Below are positions 21,194-29,121 of a DNA stretch of 64,000 nt, one piece after another; position 1 is the stretch's first letter, and the number at the start of each line of letters is the position of its first letter. Source of the DNA: Acetivibrio thermocellus ATCC 27405. GTDB lineage: Bacteria; Bacillota; Clostridia; Acetivibrionales; Acetivibrionaceae. The stretch lies in the NCBI RefSeq assembly GCF_000015865.1, contig NC_009012.1:2411081-2475080 (forward strand). Direction: 5' to 3'. Position numbers and translations under genes: made by a program. The notes under the pieces were generated by a model. That model saw nothing but the letters and a program-made list of their open reading frames with translations, had not been told where the DNA came from and searched no databases.

Positions 21194-21222
21194 AGGTCAC
21201 GTCAGCTTAAACTGTGTGACCT
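21194..21222 (-). terminator. Hairpin terminator behind toxin cassette 3
   Basis: AGGTCAC (21194-21200) pairs with GTGACCT (21216-21222), with a CAG/CTG inner stem. On the minus strand a T-rich run (CCTTTTACTT) follows. It lies directly behind the stop of the cassette-3 toxin frame. A related, less perfect copy lies at 22493-22524. Confidence 0.6.
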
Positions 21223-21233
21223 CAAATAACCGG

Positions 21234-22140
21234 TTAATCCAACCACTCAACTATCCATTTGTTGAGCTCGAAATGTTTTTCAATCTTATCTATTGTTGCA
21301 AACCAATTATCATAGCCATTACCTGTAAATTCAATAGATGGAGACTGAACCACCAAATAACCTCCTGTATTTTCAGTGTCATCCTGTATCCATATATACC
21401 AACCTGTATTTTTACCACTTACTATCTTTGCTTTTGAACCAACTTTAATCATAAAAAAACCTACCTTCTTATAAATAGAATGTTTTGAACCATCTAATGA
21501 TTTTCTTACAACATTATCAACTAATTTACTCGTTCCCTCATTATAATTTACATTATGCACCAATATTCCATTGTCTCCGACATGATAAGTGTAAAAATCA
21601 TTCACCTTAAAGTTGTAAACCTTAACCGGTTCATTCGTTATCTCAAACTTTTTCTATTCCACTACTAAAACGTTGCCTCCTGAATCAACCAGCTTGTCTG
21701 TTGGTTGCAGCTTCACCGCTTCAACAAAACCAACATATTTTACATAAAACAGGTGGCCAAGAGTTGTTTTGATTATTTCTCAACCGATTCTTAAATGCAA
21801 AAGCTCCGTTGTCTCTCTCACATATGTCTCAAGCACCGTCTTCTCGGCTACTTCAAAAGTCTCTGGATTCGTTGCAATTACCTTGTCTCCTGCCTTGATA
21901 TTCTCTATCGCAACCAAACCTGTCGCAGTCAATATCATCGTGCCTGCAACAAAGCACTTCATTGTTGATGCCGCCCCGGCAGTGAAAACAGCCAGCGCAT
22001 TAGTTATAATCTGAAATCCGTTGTAAAGTGCATTTGAATGCAATTTTTAGTTAAATTCAACCAGTGCGTTGGATGGATTAAACAACGATACCCCATAGCC
22101 AGCACGTCAAATCCATCAATACTGAACCAAACCTTTGCAG
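21234..22140 (-). pseudogene. Polymorphic-toxin cassette 3: Hint domain plus unknown toxin tip, with nonsense codons
   Basis: One continuous frame from about 22140 to 21234 reads as the C-terminal part of a polymorphic toxin. It has a short remnant of the pre-Hint region (SIDGFDVLAMG), a Hint domain (CFVAGTMILTATGLVAIE to YTYHVGDNGILVHNV) and a tip of about 95 residues ending DKIEKHFELNKWIVEWLD. Three in-frame stops interrupt it. TAA replaces the Gln of VEFNQKLHS, TGA follows LLHLRIG, and TAG follows NVLVVE. The tip frame itself is open. I do not recognise the tip domain. Without a start codon or intact Hint it is probably silent, but it could be activated by recombination with the full-length gene. 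Confidence 0.75.
21793..22032 (-). repeat. 240-bp Hint repeat, copy in cassette 3
   Basis: By direct reading this stretch is identical to 26398-26637 in the intact toxin gene, and nearly so to 23936-24175 in cassette 2. It encodes the first half of the Hint domain. The identity stops sharply on both sides, while flanking Hint sequence in cassette 3 is diverged and broken. That points to recent gene conversion or recombination. Confidence 0.85.
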
Positions 22141-22261
22141 TTATATAACATAAAACTTTCACTATCAATTTGTGCAGCTTCTGACATAATTTTTGTCTTG
22201 TCTCGTCTTATTTTAAGTATTTTTTAGTACTTTTTATCATTTACTTTAAATATATTTATCA

Positions 22262-22490
22262 TCTTAAAACAAAATTTCAGCCATTTTCTTGGAAACGCCT
22301 CTGTCAATAGCAACAATATCAATTAGTTTATAGCTACTGAAATAGTTATTGAAAAAATCATCAAAAGGTACACATCCATTTTTGCCTTTAATTTTCATCC
22401 TCAGGACAACCATCGTTCCATTTGTAAATAGAAATTATCTCAATATATATTTTATCCTCAATAAATATAATGAAAGTTTTAGCACCTATA
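22262..22490 (-). pseudogene. Decayed partial copy of the neighbouring immunity gene
   Basis: On the minus strand the text reads with frame breaks as 'KTFI.F', 'DKIYIEI', 'YKWNDGCPEDE', 'FDDFFNNYF' and 'LIDIVAIDRGV'. This matches the C-terminal half of the intact ORF at 22600-23202 (ETFIYN, DQIYIEI, YKWLDGYPEDED, FENFINNY, PIDIVAIDKSV). DNA identity is also obvious between 22640-22860 and this region. It is a duplicate immunity gene that has lost its N-terminus and reading frame. Confidence 0.75.
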
Positions 22491-22492
22491 AA

Positions 22493-22524
22493 AAGGCCAC
22501 ATCAGCCTTAACTGCGTGACCTTC
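22493..22524 (-). terminator. Degenerate copy of the cassette-3 terminator hairpin
   Basis: AAGGCCAC and GTGACCTT flank an inner segment very like that at 21194-21222 (ATCAGCCTTAACTGC versus GTCAGCTTAAACTGT). One C-A mismatch weakens the stem. It lies between the intact immunity gene and the decayed immunity copy and was probably carried along when the cassette duplicated. Confidence 0.45.
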
Positions 22525-22599
22525 AAATTGCTGTCACATCTTAAGTACAGGTTCTTATGCTCTTCCAGCAAATAAAAAGCTGTAATATCAGGTAATTTG

Positions 22600-23202
22600 T
22601 TAATCTCCTTCTGAGTATTTCTTGTCATTTTCTTTTAGCATCTCTATCATCTCACAACAGAATTTCAACCATTTTTCAGCAACACTTTTGTCAATGGCAA
22701 CAATATCAATTGGCTGATAATTATTTATGAAATTTTCAAAAGTTACATATTCTTTAGCTTCATCTTCGTCTTCAGGATAACCGTCAAGCCATTTATAATG
22801 TGGACTTATTTCAATATATATTTGGTCTTGAACATTATAAATGAAAGTTTCAATACCTATATGACTTGGAGTTCCCCAAACTATAAAATTTTCCCCGGGG
22901 TCAACAAGACTTAGGTCATATGTTGTAGACAATTCATTTGAGTAAATATTATAGTAATATCCGATTCCTTTATTTATATATTCGCTTTTAATTTGCAATT
23001 CAAGATTCAATGCTTTTTCCAGTAAATTTTTAAATGGGCGTATTGCGGCTATGATAAAATCATCATATAAAATATATTCACTTTGTTCTTTTAAATATTT
23101 TATTGTCACATAATCAAATGATTCCAGTTCCTCTTTTTTGCATGGAAGATATATTCTAATAGACTGCGTTTTTGAAATCTCCAACTCAATTAAATCCATC
23201 AT
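22600..23202 (-). CDS. Putative immunity protein of toxin cassette 2
   Basis: This encodes 200 residues, acidic, with no signal peptide or membrane segment, and starts MMDLIELEISKT. It lies about 100 bases below the stop of the cassette-2 toxin frame, the standard position of a polymorphic-toxin immunity gene, and a decayed paralogue follows. I do not recognise a named immunity family. Keeping an intact immunity gene beside a broken toxin is expected if the tip can still be reactivated or is delivered by siblings. Confidence 0.65.
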   Translation of the reverse strand: MMDLIELEISKTQSIRIYLPCKKEELESFDYVTIKYLKEQSEYILYDDFIIAAIRPFKNLLEKALNLELQIKSEYINKGIGYYYNIYSNELSTTYDLSLVDPGENFIVWGTPSHIGIETFIYNVQDQIYIEISPHYKWLDGYPEDEDEAKEYVTFENFINNYQPIDIVAIDKSVAEKWLKFCCEMIEMLKENDKKYSEGD

Positions 23203-23302
23203 TTTTTTACCATCCTTTACTTTTTATATTATAATTAAGTGAAGCTTGTATATTTACACTTCTGAAATTATTTCGATATAGAGGCCATAAAGTATTTACT
23301 TT

Positions 23303-24522
23303 TTATTTTGACTCTGAAACCTTTCTTATTATATCGAGTACCATATCTGTTAACTTGGCTTTCTTACTACCTATTCTCCTTACATACCCTGCTTTTTCAA
23401 GAGATTTTTTCATAGGTTCAGTTAAAGGTTGAAAATTTGGATCAACTTGACTCCAAGTTCTAACATGACCATGATATACACCGGGAGATGTTTCATCTAG
23501 TACAACAAAATCACCGTTTATATCAATTCCAACTCTTCTGCTAGTATTACCTTCTACGATCTCTATAGAGTTATCCAATGCAAATTGACCGTCCTGAGGT
23601 CTGTGGCTTTTATGCTTACTCCCGCCCAAATGCTTAGTATGATTTTTTCCATGGTAATCCGCATCATTGTATATCCCATTTTTATAGGTATATTTTACAT
23701 TATGAACCAAAACTCCGTTATTACCAACATGATAAGTATGAAAATCAGCAACCTGAAAGTTGTAAACTTTAATCGGTTTATCAGTAATTTTTATTTTTTT
23801 GTCTTCCACCACTAAAACGTTGCCTTTTGAATCAAGTAGCTTATCACCTACATGCAGTTGCTTAGCCTCAACAAAACCCACATCTTTTACATAAAACGGA
23901 TGATCAAAGGTTGTCTTGATTACCTCTCCACCAATTGTCAAATGCAAAAGCTCCGTTGTTTCTCTCACATATGTCTCAAGCACCGTCTTCTCGGCTACTT
24001 CAAAAGTCTCTGGATTCGTTGCAATTACCTTGTCTCCTGCCTTGATATTCTCTATCGCAACCAAACCTGTCGTAGTCAATATCATCGTGCCTGCAACAAA
24101 GCACTTCATTGTTGATGCCGCCCCGGCGGTAAACGCAGCCAACGCATTAACAGTAATCTGAAATCCGTTGTAAAGTGCACTGGAATGCAATTTTTAGTTA
24201 AATTCAACCAGTGCGTTGGATGGATCAAATAACGATATCCCCATCGCCAATATGTCAAATCCATCCATACCTAAGGAAAGTGCTGCAGTCACTTTTGACG
24301 TAACATTTATCGCTTTCCCCAATGTGCTCATGCATTGAATGCCTTTCTCTACAGAAATTTTCAAAGCACCAAGCCCGATATATACGGTACTCCTATTAAT
24401 ATTAAAGATTTCTTTTTTAATCCTGATAAACCTAGACTTAAAATCAATTATAGATTTTTAACATCTTTTGCTAAATCTGACATTTGGTTAGTTTTACAGT
24501 TATACAGTATTACTATTGCCAT
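23303..24522 (-). pseudogene. Polymorphic-toxin cassette 2: truncated toxin gene with Hint and Ntox17-like tip
   Basis: The open part (24190-23303) has no real start codon; its first codon is an internal TTG. It encodes a full Hint domain (CFVAGTMILTTTGLVAIE to FHTYHVGNNGVLVHNV) and a tip of about 125 residues with DGQFALDNSIEI, RRVGIDINGDFVVLDE and YHGHVRTW. The tip resembles the Ntox17 (polymorphic toxin type 17) pattern, from memory and tentative. Upstream, to an ATG at 24522, is a decayed N-terminus (MAIVILYNCKTNQ, IDFKSRFIRIKKEIFNINRS) matching the intact toxin's first 45 residues. About 500 bp encoding the middle, including the hydrophobic region, is deleted, and a TAA replaces the Gln of VEFNQKLHS. 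Confidence 0.8.
23936..24175 (-). repeat. 240-bp Hint repeat, diverged copy in cassette 2
   Basis: This is the same segment as 26398-26637. It has two scattered substitutions in the Hint-coding core and a cluster of differences at the upstream end (around 24128-24152). Confidence 0.8.
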
Positions 24523-24599
24523 TAAATTACTTGCTGTTTTGCGTAATTATATTGCTATTTACTATGATTTTGTTATTAACTTGCATCCGAATTCCTCAC

Positions 24600-24830
24600 T
24601 CTTCTCGAACTTACCTACCTAATGGGATGTGCGCTAATGCTTTTTTCGTATCTGTCGGTAATTTTCGTTAATGCGGTTGGATCAGGTACTTTCCGTTCGA
24701 ACGGTATCCAACTCGATACATAATGTTACGTGCAACTTCAAGGAAAGTTCTTCATAATCCAGCCCAGTATAATGCTTGAAAAACATTATCCAATATATAC
24801 TCGAACCTGCACAGTCAAGTGCCCGCATTG
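24600..24830 (-). mobile_element. Transposase scrap, possibly IS1182/IS5-like
   Basis: On the minus strand KVPDPTALTKITDRYEKS (about 24693-24640) looks like the DPTTLxK segment near the N-terminus of IS1182/IS5-type transposases. More protein-like text in shifted frames extends up to about 24830. No ends or complete domain remain. The assignment rests on one short motif. Confidence 0.4.
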
Positions 24831-24899
24831 GGTATTGAACCGTTTAATCCTTAGAATTCCCGAAAAATTCTTTCTAAGAGAGTCTATCACTTTTCTCAA

Positions 24900-24941
24900 G
24901 ATAGGAAGTAAAATTTATATGATAGGAAGTAAAATTTATAT
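24900..24941. repeat. Perfect 21-bp tandem duplication
   Basis: GATAGGAAGTAAAATTTATAT occurs twice head to tail (24900-24920, 24921-24941) beside the IS scrap. It could be a slippage duplication or a trace of insertion and excision. Confidence 0.8.
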
Positions 24942-25164
24942 GCAGCCTTTGGTATAAGGACCTAAGACACGAACAGTTGATTCCAATTTGGATAATCCAA
25001 TATCAACATACCCATTACCTTTTTACACTTTTGACATTGGAATTACTGCTTCAAACTCATGTTATTCAAGATTTTTCAAAGTGTTTTCCGTTTCATCAAT
25101 ACTATAAGGTTATTCGTCTTCCTCACAATCTTTCAATTTTCTATTTATCTACCATATAATAAAA

Positions 25165-25224
25165 ACCATAACACCCTTATTGACCTTGTATAGATTGGTA
25201 ACATAAACTATATGGTGTTATGGT
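25165..25224 (-). terminator. Terminator behind the WHH-toxin immunity gene
   Basis: ACCATAACACC (25165-25175) pairs perfectly with GGTGTTATGGT (25214-25224) across a loop of about 38 bases. On the minus strand a T-rich run follows. It lies about 30 bases beyond the immunity gene's stop. The long loop makes it less typical. Confidence 0.5.
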
Positions 25225-25256
25225 CGTCAATCTAAATATTAACTATTTTTTCTATT

Positions 25257-25769
25257 CTAACTTTTTTTTCTATTCTTATCTTCTTCAGCTATCCAAGACA
25301 TAAATGCAGTATCTGAACCACCAATATCTACAACGTTATCTTTATATAACATTACACCAACTCCATGCTCTTGATCCCACTTACAGTCAAACTGTATTCC
25401 AATGTATGGGAATCCATCTTTTTCAACATCCATAATAAATATTTTAATTGGATAAATAAGCTGATTTAATTCATTCTTATTATCAATATCCGGCATAAGT
25501 ATTTCTTTTTCTTTACCTTCATAACCATATTCTTCTTGCCAAACAGGATATTTATCAAATATAGCTTCTATAACTGTATGTAAAATACGTGCCTGTTCAG
25601 CAATTAAAAAATCATAACCCTTTTTATGCAATGCGGTCACTTCGTCAACAATGCTGTCTCCACCAATGTTTAGTATAATTTTTAATTCTCGTCCAAAATA
25701 CTCATCCCAATCATGTAATCGTATGTTTCCTTCCCAGAAAATACTATTTTTATGAACATTAGGTATCAT
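25257..25769 (-). CDS. Putative immunity protein for the WHH-nuclease toxin (DUF6985-like)
   Basis: This is a cytoplasmic-looking protein of about 170 residues immediately downstream (21 bases) of the full-length toxin gene. The text (IFWEGNIRLHDWDEYFG, WDQEHGVGVML, VVDIGGSDTAF) resembles the DUF6985 family, which often sits beside polymorphic toxins; this family call is from memory. GAGG lies about 8 bases before the ATG at 25769. An in-frame GTG at 25778 is the alternative start. Its expected role is to bind and neutralise the WHH nuclease tip. Confidence 0.7.
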   Translation of the reverse strand: MIPNVHKNSIFWEGNIRLHDWDEYFGRELKIILNIGGDSIVDEVTALHKKGYDFLIAEQARILHTVIEAIFDKYPVWQEEYGYEGKEKEILMPDIDNKNELNQLIYPIKIFIMDVEKDGFPYIGIQFDCKWDQEHGVGVMLYKDNVVDIGGSDTAFMSWIAEEDKNRKKS

Positions 25770-25790
25770 TAACTCCACCTCTTTATTATT

Positions 25791-27491
25791 TTATGGCCTT
25801 ATTCCCTTCCTTATTAATGCAGCGCCACCCGTATGTTTCACTGCTCCATGTAAATCAGATGGTACAAGCATCATAGTAATTCCATCTTCGACATGATGCC
25901 AAGTATACCCTTTTGGTGTTGATTTATATCCTGCTGCTTGATTAGCTTTAATAAAATCATAGTATGTGTCACCTTGTAATCCTTCAACTTTGACTGTCTT
26001 CTTACTATAGGGACTAAAATCTGGAAAACCTTCATTCGTAAATTTAACACCATCTGGATACTTTAATGCTAAATCACCACTTAACTTATATGTTTGCCCT
26101 GCATACTTCTTATTAATAATAGTAATACCGTCTAAGTCTCCTTCAACATAATTTGCATTATGCACCAATACTTCATTATCGCCAACATGATAAGTATGGA
26201 AGTCATCTACTTTAAAATTATAAACTTTAACAGGTTTATCTGCAATCTCTAGCTTTTTCTCTTCCACCACTAAAACATTGCCTCTTGAATCAAGCAGTTT
26301 ATCTCCTACCTGCAGTTTTCCTGCTTCGACAAAGCCTACATCTTTTACATAAAACGGATGATCAAAGGTTGTCTTGATTACCTCTCCACCAATTGTCAAA
26401 TGCAAAAGCTCCGTTGTCTCTCTCACATATGTCTCAAGCACCGTCTTCTCGGCTACTTCAAAAGTCTCTGGATTCGTTGCAATTACCTTGTCTCCTGCCT
26501 TGATATTCTCTATCGCAACCAAACCTGTCGCAGTCAATATCATCGTGCCTGCAACAAAGCACTTCATTGTTGATGCCGCCCCGGCAGTGAAAACAGCCAG
26601 CGCATTAGTTATAATCTGAAATCCGTTGTAAAGTGTATTGGAATGTAGCTTCTGGTTAAATTCAACCAACACGTTGGACGGATCAAATAACGATACCCCC
26701 ATCGCCAATATGTCAAATCCATCCATACCTAAGGAAAGTGCTGCAGTCACTTTTGATGTAACATTTATCGCCTTTCCCACTGTACTCAAGCATTGGATGC
26801 CTTTTCCTACCGCTGCTCCCAAAGCACCAAGCCCGGCACATGCCGATCCTGTCACAGCTCCGGAAATTGCTCCGCTTAATGCCCCGTCAGCAAATCCTTC
26901 TAAAAATGAACCACCATTTATCGCCGCAGCTATTCCTCCGACCGCTCCTCCTATCAATCCACCGGCCAATGCTCCCCAGAATGCTCCTGCCAGTACAACT
27001 CCCAATACTCCGCCTGTCAATGCTGCCCCTATCCCTAACCCCGTAATAATTACCGCGGCAGCCACTATCTTGACAATTGATTTCCAATTCTCTTTACACC
27101 ACTCCGCAACCGACTTTAAGCCGTCCTTGATTTTTTCCCAGCCGCTTTTTTCATTTTCCGGTTTCAAGTAATAGTACTCTTTATAAAAATTTTCTTTTCG
27201 TTCATTAATAAGCTGAGCCACTTCGCCGTCGATACTGACTACTTCCGAGATGAATTCTTCGGTTTCTTTACAAACTGTTTCAAGAGAAGTGACTTTCCTG
27301 TCCTGGGTCTGGGAAGACGCCTGTATGGAGCTTGTTACATCGTCCAGATTGCATACACTTCTATTGATATTTAGAGTTTTCTTCTTTAATGCTGATAACT
27401 CTGATTTAAAATCAATTACAGACTTTTTTACATCCCTTATCAGTTCAGGTGTTTGGTTAATTTTACCGGCATATAATTTTATAGTTGCCAT
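25791..27491 (-). CDS. Full-length polymorphic toxin: N-terminal export domain, Hint, WHH nuclease tip
   Basis: This 566-residue protein is built as a contact-dependent or secreted toxin. Residues 1-120 are helical and coiled-coil-like without a signal peptide (reminiscent of LXG/WXG-type T7SS substrates, inference). About 140-240 is a glycine/alanine-rich hydrophobic region. About 310-440 is a pretoxin Hint domain beginning at Cys (MKCFVAGT) and ending with HVGDNEVLVHNA, expected to self-cleave and release the tip. The tip ends GYTWHHVEDG (WHH at 531-533), then LVPSDLHGAVKHTGG, the signature of WHH-type HNH/EndoVII nucleases. Its immunity gene follows directly. It is the only intact toxin of the locus and shares 240 bp of Hint DNA with two broken cassettes. 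Confidence 0.85.
   Translation of the reverse strand: MATIKLYAGKINQTPELIRDVKKSVIDFKSELSALKKKTLNINRSVCNLDDVTSSIQASSQTQDRKVTSLETVCKETEEFISEVVSIDGEVAQLINERKENFYKEYYYLKPENEKSGWEKIKDGLKSVAEWCKENWKSIVKIVAAAVIITGLGIGAALTGGVLGVVLAGAFWGALAGGLIGGAVGGIAAAINGGSFLEGFADGALSGAISGAVTGSACAGLGALGAAVGKGIQCLSTVGKAINVTSKVTAALSLGMDGFDILAMGVSLFDPSNVLVEFNQKLHSNTLYNGFQIITNALAVFTAGAASTMKCFVAGTMILTATGLVAIENIKAGDKVIATNPETFEVAEKTVLETYVRETTELLHLTIGGEVIKTTFDHPFYVKDVGFVEAGKLQVGDKLLDSRGNVLVVEEKKLEIADKPVKVYNFKVDDFHTYHVGDNEVLVHNANYVEGDLDGITIINKKYAGQTYKLSGDLALKYPDGVKFTNEGFPDFSPYSKKTVKVEGLQGDTYYDFIKANQAAGYKSTPKGYTWHHVEDGITMMLVPSDLHGAVKHTGGAALIRKGIRP
26398..26637 (-). repeat. 240-bp Hint repeat, copy in the intact toxin
   Basis: This is the master copy, identical to 21793-22032 and with a handful of differences from 23936-24175. 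It covers the start of the Hint domain and would serve as a homology block for exchanging downstream toxin tips. Confidence 0.85.
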
Positions 27492-27667
27492 TTGAACACA
27501 CTTGTTCTATGGTAATCATACCATACTTTCAGTCCTGTTCATTAAATATTGCACACTGTTTTCAGGCTTTTTCAATTTTGCAAACTAATCTTGCCGTTAG
27601 TATATTATATCAGTATATATTATATCCTTGAAAAAAAATCAATATATTCCATGATGCTAAAGTACTG

Positions 27668-28189
27668 TTATAAAGATCCATTCAGCTTTTTCAGCTGTTC
27701 TGCCAGCTGAGTGTTAAACGGCTCTATATACTTTTCCTTTTCCCTTTTCTCACTCTCTCTTTTACCTCTGCCATGTTTTACGTCGTTTTTGACGTATTTT
27801 TGTTCTTCCATATTCACTTTTTCCTTTTCATATTTTACAAGCCTCCTGACCCAGGCAAAAACGTAGGAAATTTCATCCAGATCAAGACTGCAAAAGTCCG
27901 CATTTTGAGGCTTGTATTCATTTTGTATTTTTTTGATACACAAAAATTCATCTATAAATTTTATATAAGATTCTTTAATGGATTTTCCACCGCCTATTAT
28001 CTCTATATTTGAATTCTTTACATTAAATAGAATTCGCCATAGTTGCCCAGCCTTTTGTTTACTGTCCATTTTTTGTTTATTCACATAACGGATAATATCC
28101 ACTATAAAACCTGTAAAGTTCCCTCCGTTGTTATTTTTTATATATTCTGTAGTATTTTTGGCACAAGCCAGTAATATTTTTTTATCCAT
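27668..28189 (-). CDS. CRISPR operon protein of unknown function
   Basis: About 173 residues from the ATG at 28189, chosen because GGGGTG is 9 bases upstream; the frame is open to 28231. The N-terminal part is helical (ACAKNTTEYI, FIVDIIRYVNKQK). The middle has ISYVFAWVRRLVKYEKEKV, and the end is highly charged (KHGRGKRESEKREKEK). It is the last gene of the type III operon, close behind a Cas7 gene. It could be a Csx19-like or second small (Cas11-like) subunit, but I cannot identify it. Confidence 0.7.
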   Translation of the reverse strand: MDKKILLACAKNTTEYIKNNNGGNFTGFIVDIIRYVNKQKMDSKQKAGQLWRILFNVKNSNIEIIGGGKSIKESYIKFIDEFLCIKKIQNEYKPQNADFCSLDLDEISYVFAWVRRLVKYEKEKVNMEEQKYVKNDVKHGRGKRESEKREKEKYIEPFNTQLAEQLKKLNGSL

Positions 28190-28236
28190 AAACATTTTCA
28201 CCCCGCATAAAATTAAAAAAGAATTATCCAACCCTA

Positions 28237-29121
28237 TTAATCCACAGAGGTTACTGCATTTTTATAATTCAGTATGGAAATAATCAGGTTGATGTTGTTT
28301 TTTATATCATCCTTTTCGATATTTTTATATTGTTTTGCTTTTTCCACCCATTTGGCATCCGATGTTACTTCAATGCTTCCATAAAAATAGTTTTTCCCGT
28401 ATCCAATCTTCGGATTTATGTCACCGCTTAATCCTAATGAAAAACACAAAAGCCGAATTTGTTCCTCAGTTAAATTTTTATAAATAATTTCACCTTCAAA
28501 CAATGAATTTTCTGCAGCAAATTCGCATAACATATTACCTTTCGGCTGAATACCGTTTATGCCATGTTTGTAAAATTTATACCCTTTATATTTGCCGTTT
28601 TCCAAATAATATTCCGCATCAGGGTTTGGTCTGAAACTCGTTGGAATTCCTTTTATCTCAAGCTTGTATTTGTTTGGGACTCCTCTTAAATCATTAAAAA
28701 CAATTTTGCTTTTTTGCCCCGGCATCCCAAACATATCAGAAACTATACACTTTTTGCCGTTTTCATTTCTTTGCTCTTTATTCTTTTCATGGTCTTTTTC
28801 CTGAGCTTCCAATTTAAACTCAGGTATCAACTCTTTTTTTTGTTTGTCAAAAATATACAGACAGCTATAAGAAATACTTTCTGCTATGCTTCGGATACAC
28901 CCTTTGAAACTCGTTCCCGGTATAACAGGCACACCATTCACCTTTACAAATTCTTTGTATATCATACTGTTATCGCCGCTTACTGTATATTCTCCCGATG
29001 GAATATGCACGGGGGTCAAAGTTTTTACTCTGATCGGAATTTTTCCGTCTCCACGTTCAGCTTTCACATCGTCATAAGGTTTATAAGGAAGAAAGGGCAC
29101 AAAATCATAAGGTTTTATCAT
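28237..29121 (-). CDS. Cas7-like RAMP subunit of the type III complex
   Basis: About 294 residues from the ATG at 29121, overlapping the previous gene by 17 bases. The RAMP signature GVPVIPGTSFKGCIRS is followed by a long insertion and KIGYGKNYFYG, a glycine-rich loop near the C-terminus. DNSMI (D50) aligns with the Asp that cleaves target RNA in Csm3 proteins, so this subunit may be a slicer. Backbone subunit of the crRNP. Confidence 0.85.
   Translation of the reverse strand: MIKPYDFVPFLPYKPYDDVKAERGDGKIPIRVKTLTPVHIPSGEYTVSGDNSMIYKEFVKVNGVPVIPGTSFKGCIRSIAESISYSCLYIFDKQKKELIPEFKLEAQEKDHEKNKEQRNENGKKCIVSDMFGMPGQKSKIVFNDLRGVPNKYKLEIKGIPTSFRPNPDAEYYLENGKYKGYKFYKHGINGIQPKGNMLCEFAAENSLFEGEIIYKNLTEEQIRLLCFSLGLSGDINPKIGYGKNYFYGSIEVTSDAKWVEKAKQYKNIEKDDIKNNINLIISILNYKNAVTSVD

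Noticed and set aside
26638-27171. Proline/alanine-rich plus-strand ORF opposite the toxin gene
   Set aside because: It is the antisense of the glycine/alanine-rich hydrophobic region; no ribosome site, and the composition is explained by the real gene.
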